Below the pieces are notes generated by a model. It had not been told where the DNA came from. It worked only from the letters and a program-made list of their open reading frames with translations, and did not search any database. From Eubacteriales bacterium (GTDB taxonomy: Bacteria > Bacillota > Clostridia > Lachnospirales > Lachnospiraceae), in NCBI GenBank assembly GCA_030533405.1, contig JAUNJF010000006.1:1-64000 (forward strand): DNA of 64,000 nucleotides. Reading direction: 5' to 3'. This document shows positions 9,269 to 16,639 of the stretch, piece by piece. Position numbers and translations under genes: made by a program. Positions within the stretch are counted from its first letter, which is position 1; each line of letters starts with the position of its first letter.

Positions 9269-9732
9269 TAGATACACGCTCCTTCCCATGGGGCAGGTCC
9301 CTCACCCCATCCGTAATGATTAGGATTACAGTCTCCTGTAATCATGGATGCTTGTGTGAGCGGATAGTAGTTTTTGGCATAATCCGCCAAAAGCGTAAGT
9401 CGTTCTTCCATTAGTGTGTGAAAAAGAGTAAGTCCAGATTCGCAGGTTGGGTGCGTGTCTAAATATAATGTTAAATCATTTAAGGCAAAACTTACTTCTG
9501 TGATTTTACTTAGCGCTTTTTCTCGTTCCTGTTGATCCTTTGATGCAGATTCGTAGTAACATGTTAGATTAGTGTCTCCTTGGGGAGCTTTAAAAAAGGT
9601 AAGATTTAAAGACGGGAAAATGGTACCCTCAGATAGTGCTGTACATAAATCATATGGTTCACACCATTTTTGTTTCGGAATGGTAGCCATTGCGAGTGTT
9701 GGTTTTGTTTCACATTCACATGTGGTTGACAT
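9268..9732 (-). CDS. CotJA-CotJB fusion spore coat protein
   Basis: 154 aa, one continuous frame. Residues about 16-50 match CotJA (IPKQKWCEPYDL, then EGTIFPSLNLTFFK); residues about 70-154 match CotJB (REKALSKITEVSFALNDLTLYLDTHP, ending with the Tyr/Trp/Gly/Pro-rich tail HYGWGEGPAPWEGACI). In Bacillus subtilis these are two proteins of roughly 80-90 aa each. The linker (residues 50-70) is short and CotJA has lost its C-terminal part. Six Cys residues, three of them in the first 25 residues, could be cross-linked in the coat. Strong AAGGAGG ribosome site; last base of the stop is the first base of cotJC. Confidence 0.88.
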   Translation of the reverse strand: MSTTCECETKPTLAMATIPKQKWCEPYDLCTALSEGTIFPSLNLTFFKAPQGDTNLTCYYESASKDQQEREKALSKITEVSFALNDLTLYLDTHPTCESGLTLFHTLMEERLTLLADYAKNYYPLTQASMITGDCNPNHYGWGEGPAPWEGACI

Positions 9733-9750
9733 AATATAACCTCCTTGTAT

Positions 9751-9782
9751 AAAAAAACCATATCAAAGGGATATGGTTTGTA
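9751..9782 (-). terminator. terminator of the purC-azlC-azlD operon
   Basis: Read on the minus strand: AAACCATAT/ATATGGTTT stem (9771-9779 with 9755-9763) followed by a run of U (the A run at 9751-9757). It lies about 80 bp after azlD and just before the cotJ ribosome site, so it also separates the two operons. Confidence 0.85.
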
Positions 9783-9863
9783 AATAAGTGACTACATGTT
9801 TAGTATTTTATTTTTTCAAAAAAACATAAATGTATATATTGGAAGAATATCATATATGTAGCA

Positions 9864-10166
9864 CTATAATAATTCGATTAAAAACACAACCAGACAACAA
9901 AGTACAGATACAGGAAAAAGTCCGGCACCGCACCAAGCAGCGATGATTCCTACAATTAATGCAGCGATTCCTGCAATTGGTGTTTGTGTTGCATAAATGA
10001 TAGCAGGAAATGTCATGACCGCGAGTGTGATATATGGGACATAGTACAAAAATGATTGTAAAAATTGATTTTTAATTTGTTTGCGTATCAGTGTGAGAGG
10101 AAGAATGCGAATACTAAGTGTTACAACGGCCATGATGAGTAAATAAATGTTTATATTATGTTGCAT
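9864..10166 (-). CDS. azlD: AzlD-family branched-chain amino acid exporter subunit
   Basis: 100 aa with four hydrophobic segments; small partner of AzlC in export of branched-chain amino acids. The ATG at 10166 (MQHNINIYLL) follows GAAGGAGG; the longer frame to 10223 lacks a ribosome site. Family hallmarks: RILPLTLIRK near the N-terminus, YYVPYITLAVMTFPAI and GIAALIVGIIAAWC. The start lies inside the end of azlC (11-bp overlap), a typical AzlCD arrangement. Confidence 0.93.
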   Translation of the reverse strand: MQHNINIYLLIMAVVTLSIRILPLTLIRKQIKNQFLQSFLYYVPYITLAVMTFPAIIYATQTPIAGIAALIVGIIAAWCGAGLFPVSVLCCLVVFLIELL

Positions 10167-10878
10167 GTTGTTCCTCCTTCTCTGATACTGGAAAAAGAAT
10201 TGCAGCAATTGCAGAAAGTGCAACCGTTAAAATAATTGTGCGGGTTCCTCCAGAAAAATCACGAAGCACTGGAAGGTGACAACAGATATAACTTGCCACA
10301 AAACTAATCAATACAAAAAGACCAACCACTTTATCTGTTTTTGCAGGTGGAATGATGACAGCCAGAAACATTCCAAACAAGGCAACGCTGAGTGCACTGA
10401 CTGCTCGGGCTGGCATTAAATTGCCTGCGATAATACCTAGAGCGGTTCCTCCTGCCCACGAAGGAGCAGCAATTAAAATTGCACCATAACAATAATACGG
10501 ATCTAGTATGCCAGGCCTTGCGATTGTAATACCAAAGATTTCATCTGTAACATCGTAACCGACTAAAATACGATGAAAAATAGATGTACCAGATGAGAAT
10601 TTTTGACTTAGTGCGCAGCTCATTAATAAATATCTGGCGTTTGCGATTAGTGTTATGAAAAAAATTTCAAAATAGGGTGCATCAGCAGCAATTACAGTAA
10701 ATCCAGCATATTCGCCTGCGGAAGCATTGTTAAACAGACTAGCAAAAAATCCCTGTAATGGAGTGAGACCAGCATTTTTTGCTGCTACCCCTAAAGAGAA
10801 TGAGACGGCCAAATATCCCAAACCAATGGGAAGGCCATCTCGAATTCCTTCACGTAATGCTTTTTTATGTTGAAGCAT
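10156..10878 (-). CDS. azlC: AzlC-family branched-chain amino acid exporter, large subunit
   Basis: 240-aa integral membrane protein. Conserved N-terminal block EGIRDGLPIGLGYLAVSFSLG, FNNASAGEYAGF and ANARYLLMSCALSQKF are AzlC signatures; about six to seven membrane spans follow. With AzlD it forms an exporter that in Bacillus affects leucine, isoleucine and valine efflux. It starts 9 bp after the purC stop with no good ribosome site nearer than GGAGAAA about 20 bases upstream, so translation probably depends on purC. Confidence 0.93.
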   Translation of the reverse strand: MLQHKKALREGIRDGLPIGLGYLAVSFSLGVAAKNAGLTPLQGFFASLFNNASAGEYAGFTVIAADAPYFEIFFITLIANARYLLMSCALSQKFSSGTSIFHRILVGYDVTDEIFGITIARPGILDPYYCYGAILIAAPSWAGGTALGIIAGNLMPARAVSALSVALFGMFLAVIIPPAKTDKVVGLFVLISFVASYICCHLPVLRDFSGGTRTIILTVALSAIAAILFPVSEKEEQHAT

Positions 10879-10887
10879 GAAAAATGA

Positions 10888-11763
10888 TTAAGCTAATTTT
10901 TCTCCAGTTAATAATTCATATGCTTCCAAGTATTTGTTGATTGTCTTTTCTGCGATATCTTCTGGTAATTCCCAATCATGTTTTCCTTCGTTGTCCTTAA
11001 GCCAGTCTCTTGCAAACTGTTTGTCGAAAGATGGCTGTCCATGACCTGCTTCATATCCTTTTGCTGGCCAGAAACGAGAGCTGTCTGGTGTAAGCATTTC
11101 ATCACCGATTACGATGTTTCCGTCTTCATCTAATCCAAATTCGAATTTGGTATCTGCAATGATAATTCCACGCTCTAATGCATAGTCTGCGCATTTTTTG
11201 TAAAGTGCAATTGTACAGTCGCGAAGCTTTTCGGCATATTCCTGTCCTTTTCCTGGGAACTGCTTTTCTAATACTTCGATACTCTTTTCAAAAGAAATGT
11301 TCTCATCGTGATCACCGATTTCAGCTTTTGTAGATGGAGTATAAATTGGTTCAGGAAGTTTGTCAGATTCTTTTAATCCATCAGGAAGTGTAATGCCACA
11401 TACGGTTCCGTTCTCCTGATAGCTTGCCCAACCACTACCTGTGATATATCCACGTACAATACATTCGATTGGAAGCATTTCAAGTTTCTTGCACATCATA
11501 CTATTACCGTCAAATTGAGGCTGTCTAAAATATTCAGGCATGTCTTTTACATCTGCGGAAATCATATGGTTTGGAAGGATATCCTTTGTTAAGTCAAACC
11601 AGAATTTTGACATCTGTGTTAAAACAGTACCTTTTTTGTGGATGGTATTTTTCAAAATAACATCAAAACAACTAATGCGGTCAGTTGCAACCATGATAAG
11701 GCTGTCGCCATTGTCATAAATCTCACGTACTTTACCTTCTTTGATCGGTTTCATTTCGTTCAT
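10888..11763 (-). CDS. purC: phosphoribosylaminoimidazole-succinocarboxamide synthase (SAICAR synthetase)
   Basis: ATP-dependent ligation of aspartate to CAIR in purine synthesis. 291 aa, the longer (about 290-300 aa) form of PurC. Motifs: KEGKVREIYDNGD at the N-terminus, ATDRISCFDV, VRGYITGSGWASYQ, IIADTKFEFG and the C-terminal LTPDSSRFWPA. ATG at 11763 has GAGGT seven bases upstream; an in-frame TTG at 11769 is less likely. Promoter at 11825-11797. It heads an operon with azlC and azlD, an unusual pairing of purine synthesis with amino-acid export. Confidence 0.97.
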   Translation of the reverse strand: MNEMKPIKEGKVREIYDNGDSLIMVATDRISCFDVILKNTIHKKGTVLTQMSKFWFDLTKDILPNHMISADVKDMPEYFRQPQFDGNSMMCKKLEMLPIECIVRGYITGSGWASYQENGTVCGITLPDGLKESDKLPEPIYTPSTKAEIGDHDENISFEKSIEVLEKQFPGKGQEYAEKLRDCTIALYKKCADYALERGIIIADTKFEFGLDEDGNIVIGDEMLTPDSSRFWPAKGYEAGHGQPSFDKQFARDWLKDNEGKHDWELPEDIAEKTINKYLEAYELLTGEKLA

Positions 11764-11796
11764 TATCAATACCTCGCAATCTATATTTTTATTTGT

Positions 11797-11832
11797 TTAG
11801 CATAGTAGATTTTTATGTAAAAATCAAGTCTT
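11797..11832 (-). promoter_or_regulatory. sigma-A promoter of purC
   Basis: On the minus strand TTGATT, 17-bp spacer, TATGCT, about 35 bp upstream of the ribosome site. A divergent -10-like TATACT for the TPR gene is at 11839-11844 with a poor -35. Confidence 0.6.
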
Positions 11833-11874
11833 TTGTGATATACTCTAAAAATATGAAATTAAAGGAGATAAAAA

Positions 11875-14800
11875 ATGATTTGGAAAATCTTAGAGATAGA
11901 AAAAACAAAAGACGAAGATGTGATTAAAGCAGCATATCGTAAAAAATTGCGTTATGTAAACCCGGAAGATGATGCAGAGGGATTTAAAGAGTTACGACAG
12001 GCATATGACGAAGCCATGGAATATGCCAGTATGCCTGAGGAGTTGGAAGAACATAGTCAGGAGCAAGTTTTTAAAGGTAAGAAAACAGATGTCGATTTAT
12101 GGATTGATCGAATTGACCTTATTTATGTGGATGTAGCAAAGAGAAGAGATGTTGCATGCTGGGAAACATTGTTGCATGATCCGGTTTGTGATGATTTAGA
12201 TACAGAGTTAGAGGCAGCAGAGAAACTATTAGTGTATTTCATGTCGCATTCCTATATGCCACAAGCAGTTTGGCAAGCCGTTGAACAGCGTTTTCATTAT
12301 AAAGATAGTTTAGAGCAGCTAAAAGAGCGATTCCCAGAAAATTATTTGGATTATGTGATGTGGCAAATCGATCATCCGGGATTTATTGATTATGATATGT
12401 TTGATGGTGTAACAAATTCCCATGTAGATGATTATATTTCGACATTGTATGAGGAAAAAAATGCTTTTGATGAGGGAGATGTAGAAGGAGCGAAAAAACA
12501 TTTAAAGACACTTCTGCGATATGATGTGACACACCCATTTACACAGGTGGAAGAAGCAAGACATCTCATGAAGGAAGACAAATTAAATGAGGCGCTTTCT
12601 ATTATGGAGGATTTGGATTTTGAATATTCAGACAACCCTTACATTGAGCGTGTTTATGCGGATGTTTTGCTTCAAAAAAATGAAGTGGAAAAAGCAAGAA
12701 ATGTGTATGAACATTTGTTAGAAGTGGATGCAGATAACTTTAGTGCTGCATTAGGACGTGCTAAATGTACATTTTTAGATGGTTCACTTGAGGATGCGAA
12801 AGAGATGGTGGAAGATATTCTAGAGGACCGCGTACAGGAGATGGAAAGTATGCAGTTGCTAGATGAGATTAATGAAAAATTAGTAACAAGATATCAAAGT
12901 GAATTAGAAGAACAAAAGGATGTGGAAACTTGTTATAAGCTTGGTTGGTGTTATTACCAACAAAAAGAATTTGAAAAAGGAATTGCGTTGTTAGATGACG
13001 TGGAAGAGAGCGAGGAATATGATTATGTGAATTTGCGTTGTCGCCTTTATCTGGCAAATGAAGATTATGAAAAGGCGTATCCTTTGACAAAAAAATGGTT
13101 GACATTGATTGAGGAAACAACCGATGATGGAACCAAGGATATGCAAAAACGTAAAAATCGATTATCGTTGGCATATTTTTCAATCGGTATTTGCATGTAT
13201 GAGATTGCATTTCAAAAAAAAGAAGAACAAAAAGATACTCCGTCGTTAAATGGGGAGAATGATTGGAATGCAGAATTTGCAGAGGGTGAGCGTTATATTG
13301 AGAGAGCAATTGAAGAAGAAAAAAATGTTTTAGTTCGCCTTTCTTATATGGAACAACTCGCAAAGTTTTATATTGCGCGTGAAAAATATGAGGCATGTAT
13401 AGAAATTTGTGATCAAATTCTTGCTACGGATAAAGGGTTTTATCCTGCATATGTACATCGTCAGCGTGCAAATTATGAATTAAAGAATGCAAAGGAAGTT
13501 ATTGATGATTATTTTGCGTGTAAAGAGATTTATCCTGGATACTCTGTTCCTTATGTGTTGGCTGCGGAAGTGTTCATGGCATTTGAACAGTATGAAGACG
13601 TGGAGAATATTATTCAGGCTGCAAAAGAAGTGAATTTGGAAAGTGATGGATTAACATTATACGAGATTAAATGTTTACATTATAAGAATTTTTCGCCAGA
13701 AAATGTCAGAAAAGCAATTGAACAAATCGAGTCATTAATTGGAAAAGTTGAGAAAAAGACAGAAGAAGAATTTTGCGATATTGAAAAAAAATCAGAATTA
13801 TATAGAGAGTTGGCAATTCTTTATTGGGATTTAGATATGACAGAAAAAGCATTGGATATATTGGAAGAGTCTATTGGGAAAGTATCGGATGCAAAAGAAT
13901 TACTCTATTTAGAAACAGATATTCTTGGAAGAAGTGAAAAGTATGGGGCTGCACTTCGGGTTTGTGAGCAGTTAATTGCATTAGATCCGGATAATTTAGC
14001 ATATCCGTTAAAGCGAGGAAACTTATACGAGCGAATGAATAAAACCCAGGATGCGATTGCTTGTTACAAAGCGATTTTGGATATTAATGAGAATTATGTG
14101 CCAGCAATTCGTAGATTAATGTATATCTATAGTTATTTGAGTAACGAAGAGAGAGACCTTGAGAAATGTAGAATTGGAATTGAATATGCTACAAAATTGA
14201 TTGCATTGACAGATCAGGCGGAAGGATATGTGGAACGAGGTAATTTATATATTGATTTATATGAATTGGAGAAGGCAGTTGATGATTGTAAAGAGGCAAT
14301 CAAGAGAGATACAGACGCTTATTATGCGTATAATAATTTAGGTTGTGCTTTGCTAAAACTTCGTCGAATTGATGAGGCAATTGAACCGTTAGAGCAGTTG
14401 ATACAAAATGAGCCAGATAAGGATTATCTTCCTTATTTGAATTTGGCAGATTGCTATGTATTAAAAAAACAATATGATCAAGCGATTCGTGCATATGAAA
14501 ATGTGATGCGAATAAAAAAAGGCAGGGGAGATTCTGTCGATTATATTGAAAAGGAAATTGCTGATATTTACTGTATGAAAAAAGAGTATGAAAAGGCGGC
14601 AGCGATTTATCAGAAAAACATTGACGAAATAAAAAAGAAAACAGGCTTGTTTACTCGTGATGAAAGTGGAAAGCTTCAGTTAAAGGGCAAGATGACACGT
14701 GATATGATGGATCGTTTGATACAATGTCAGTGCGATTTGGGAGATGTGTATCGACAAATCGGGAATGAAAAGTTAGCGGAGTCATTGTATAAAGAAGCAG

Positions 14801-15360
14801 AAAAAAATTTCTTTAAAGGAGAGTTTTTCTGTAATCCAAAACGAATGGAAGAGGTTGCCGAATATTATAGAGATAAGGGCGATTTGAACAAAGCTTTGTA
14901 TGTAATGCGAAGATTACGTGCAAAAGAGATGGAAGTAGGGAGAGAACGTTACCAAACCTATCTTGTTATGTCAACGATTTTATATTTACAGGGCGCTTTT
15001 GAGGATGCAAAAAAATATGCAGATCGCTATATAAAAGAATATATGGAAACATTTGGCGGTGAGCAGGGCTTGAAAGATGATATACGCTATTTGCCAGCAA
15101 GATTATACAATATTGCCATAATGCATGTGTGTGCAAGACGGTATGATAAAGCAAAAGCGTATATTGCGCAAATTCCACAATGTAAGCTATGTGTGATGTG
15201 TACAAGCTGTGATTGTTTTGAATATTATTTCTGCATGGGAATGATTGCAAAGGCAGAGGGACGAGAGGAAGAAGCGTTAACATTTTTCAAAAAGGCGAAG
15301 GAAATCAATGAAGATTATCCTTGTTGTGAATATCAGATTCGGAGTCTTGGCAAAAAATAG
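11875..15360 (+). CDS. giant J-domain-like tetratricopeptide-repeat protein
   Basis: 1161 aa. Residues 1-50 resemble a J domain (WKILEIEKTKDEDVIKAAYRKKLR, FKELRQAYDEAM), but the Hsp70-activating HPD tripeptide is replaced by VNPEDD, so it is J-like only. Most of the rest is arrays of TPR helices (for example EKARNVYEHLLEVDADNFSA near 280, TQDAIACYKAILDINENYVP near 725, DEAIEPLEQLIQNEPDKDY near 835). Near residue 1102 is a CKLCVMCTSCDC cluster (C-x2-C-x2-C-x2-C-x-C). No signal peptide or membrane span. Good AAAGGAG ribosome site. A cytosolic scaffold or co-chaperone is likely; target unknown. Followed 22 bp later by yigZ, probably one transcript. Confidence 0.88.
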   Translation: MIWKILEIEKTKDEDVIKAAYRKKLRYVNPEDDAEGFKELRQAYDEAMEYASMPEELEEHSQEQVFKGKKTDVDLWIDRIDLIYVDVAKRRDVACWETLLHDPVCDDLDTELEAAEKLLVYFMSHSYMPQAVWQAVEQRFHYKDSLEQLKERFPENYLDYVMWQIDHPGFIDYDMFDGVTNSHVDDYISTLYEEKNAFDEGDVEGAKKHLKTLLRYDVTHPFTQVEEARHLMKEDKLNEALSIMEDLDFEYSDNPYIERVYADVLLQKNEVEKARNVYEHLLEVDADNFSAALGRAKCTFLDGSLEDAKEMVEDILEDRVQEMESMQLLDEINEKLVTRYQSELEEQKDVETCYKLGWCYYQQKEFEKGIALLDDVEESEEYDYVNLRCRLYLANEDYEKAYPLTKKWLTLIEETTDDGTKDMQKRKNRLSLAYFSIGICMYEIAFQKKEEQKDTPSLNGENDWNAEFAEGERYIERAIEEEKNVLVRLSYMEQLAKFYIAREKYEACIEICDQILATDKGFYPAYVHRQRANYELKNAKEVIDDYFACKEIYPGYSVPYVLAAEVFMAFEQYEDVENIIQAAKEVNLESDGLTLYEIKCLHYKNFSPENVRKAIEQIESLIGKVEKKTEEEFCDIEKKSELYRELAILYWDLDMTEKALDILEESIGKVSDAKELLYLETDILGRSEKYGAALRVCEQLIALDPDNLAYPLKRGNLYERMNKTQDAIACYKAILDINENYVPAIRRLMYIYSYLSNEERDLEKCRIGIEYATKLIALTDQAEGYVERGNLYIDLYELEKAVDDCKEAIKRDTDAYYAYNNLGCALLKLRRIDEAIEPLEQLIQNEPDKDYLPYLNLADCYVLKKQYDQAIRAYENVMRIKKGRGDSVDYIEKEIADIYCMKKEYEKAAAIYQKNIDEIKKKTGLFTRDESGKLQLKGKMTRDMMDRLIQCQCDLGDVYRQIGNEKLAESLYKEAEKNFFKGEFFCNPKRMEEVAEYYRDKGDLNKALYVMRRLRAKEMEVGRERYQTYLVMSTILYLQGAFEDAKKYADRYIKEYMETFGGEQGLKDDIRYLPARLYNIAIMHVCARRYDKAKAYIAQIPQCKLCVMCTSCDCFEYYFCMGMIAKAEGREEEALTFFKKAKEINEDYPCCEYQIRSLGKK

Positions 15361-15382
15361 AGAGGTAAAAGGAGAAACGTGC

Positions 15383-16009
15383 ATGCAAAAAGAGTATGTG
15401 ACAATTTTAGAGTTTGGAACGGATGAAATTGTAGAAAAAAAATCCAGATTTATCGGTTATGTAAAACATGCTGAGACGGAGGAAGAAGCATTAGAATTCG
15501 TGAATGAAATCAAAAAAAAGCATTATGATGCACGACATAATTGTTATGCCTATACGGTGGGTGTAGAACAACCAGTTTTACGATTTTCAGATGATGGTGA
15601 ACCAGGTGGAACAGCCGGAAAACCAATTCTCGAGGTGATTACGGGACAGGAACTTTATAATGTGTGTATTGTTGTAACTCGTTATTTTGGTGGCACATTG
15701 CTTGGAACAGGTGGGTTGGTTAGAGCATATACGGACGCTGCAAAGGCTTGTATTATGGCAACAAAGACCGTAAAAAATCGTTTTGTCGTGCCATTTGATA
15801 TTACGACGAATTATACAGATCTAGGTAAGATACAGTATATTTTAGGCAATGAAGGAATTGTGATATTAGATAGTGTATATGGGGAAGATGTTTTGTTAAA
15901 TACAGAGATATTTATAGACGATGTGGAACGGATTGAAAAATTATTAGTTGAAGCAACCGCAGCGAGAGTGGTTGTTGTAAAATCGGATCCGATATTTTCT
16001 ATGCGTTAA
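15383..16009 (+). CDS. yigZ: YigZ/IMPACT family protein
   Basis: 208 aa. UPF0029 (Impact N-terminal) plus a C-terminal DUF1949-like domain. Signatures: EIVEKKSRFIGYVK near residue 15, KKHYDARHNCYAY, RFSDDGEPGGTAGKP, and VTRYFGGTLLGTGGLVRAY. ATG at 15383 is preceded by AAAAGGAG; the longer frame from 15308 overlaps the TPR gene without a ribosome site. Related to eukaryotic IMPACT, which acts on translation control; the bacterial role is not firmly established. Probably co-transcribed with the TPR gene. Confidence 0.93.
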   Translation: MQKEYVTILEFGTDEIVEKKSRFIGYVKHAETEEEALEFVNEIKKKHYDARHNCYAYTVGVEQPVLRFSDDGEPGGTAGKPILEVITGQELYNVCIVVTRYFGGTLLGTGGLVRAYTDAAKACIMATKTVKNRFVVPFDITTNYTDLGKIQYILGNEGIVILDSVYGEDVLLNTEIFIDDVERIEKLLVEATAARVVVVKSDPIFSMR

Positions 16010-16020
16010 ATAAATAATAT

Positions 16021-16054
16021 ACAGGAATTCTATATTGACATATAAAATTCCTGT
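16021..16054. repeat. inverted repeat spanning the marR promoter
   Basis: ACAGGAATT (16021-16029) and AATTCCTGT (16046-16054) flank the -35 box. It could be a weak yigZ terminator (no U run follows) or a second operator. Confidence 0.5.
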
Positions 16055-16063
16055 CAATATAAT
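16035..16063 (+). promoter_or_regulatory. perfect consensus sigma-A promoter of marR-RND operon
   Basis: TTGACA (16035-16040), exactly 17 bp, TATAAT (16058-16063): both hexamers match the consensus fully. Confidence 0.9.
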
Positions 16064-16066
16064 TAC

Positions 16067-16111
16067 TTTGATATCAAACTATTTGATGTTGAACTATTTG
16101 ATATGAAAATA
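16067..16111. promoter_or_regulatory. three tandem 15-bp operator-like repeats
   Basis: TTTGATATCAAACTA, TTTGATGTTGAACTA and TTTGATATGAAAATA start at 16067, 16082 and 16097. The first contains a perfect 12-bp palindrome TTTGATATCAAA. They begin 3 bp after the -10 box and end before the marR ribosome site, so a bound repressor would block initiation or early elongation. Autoregulation by the MarR protein is inferred. Confidence 0.75.
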
Positions 16112-16145
16112 AACATGCGACATAAAGTAAAAAGGAGGATGCGAA

Positions 16146-16628
16146 ATGGATGCATGTATGATTTCGTTGTTTCAAAATTCCATTGAAATCTATGATTATT
16201 TGTGTCAGCCGGTTTGCAAAAAGTATGATATTCAGCAAACTTCGCTGAACATTTTGTTGTTTTTGGCAAATAATCCTGGCTTTAATACAGCGAAAGATAT
16301 TCATAAATATAGAGGGATTAAACAAAGCATGGTTTCTTTTCATGTAGAGAAACTTGTGAGAGATGGATATATTGAAAGAGAAAGCGTTCCAGAAGATCGT
16401 AGACAGGTGAAGCTGGTTTGCACAAAAAAGGCACAGGCGTTAATTGAGGAAGGGCGTAGACAACAGGAGTTGTTTATGCGATGCATCTCAGAAGATGTAA
16501 CCGAAGAAGACCGAGAGGCTTATATAAAGGTTTTAAGCATTTTAAAGAGAAATATAATGAACTGTATAGAATTAAAATTGCAAGGTTCATTAGATGAACA
16601 TATACAGATGTTTATGGAAGCAGAATAA
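16146..16628 (+). CDS. MarR-family transcriptional regulator
   Basis: 160 aa winged helix-turn-helix dimer. Recognition region: TAKDIHKYRGIKQSMVSFHVEKLVRDGYIERE (residues about 55-85), then the wing with the family motif EDRRQVKLVCTKKAQALI. Strong AAAAAGGAGG ribosome site. Stop is 11 bp before the RND pump gene, so the two form an operon. The dense operator-like repeats over the start region suggest strong autorepression relieved by a ligand, as in other MarR-pump pairs; the ligand is unknown. Confidence 0.92.
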   Translation: MDACMISLFQNSIEIYDYLCQPVCKKYDIQQTSLNILLFLANNPGFNTAKDIHKYRGIKQSMVSFHVEKLVRDGYIERESVPEDRRQVKLVCTKKAQALIEEGRRQQELFMRCISEDVTEEDREAYIKVLSILKRNIMNCIELKLQGSLDEHIQMFMEAE

Positions 16629-16639
16629 AGGAGGATGTT

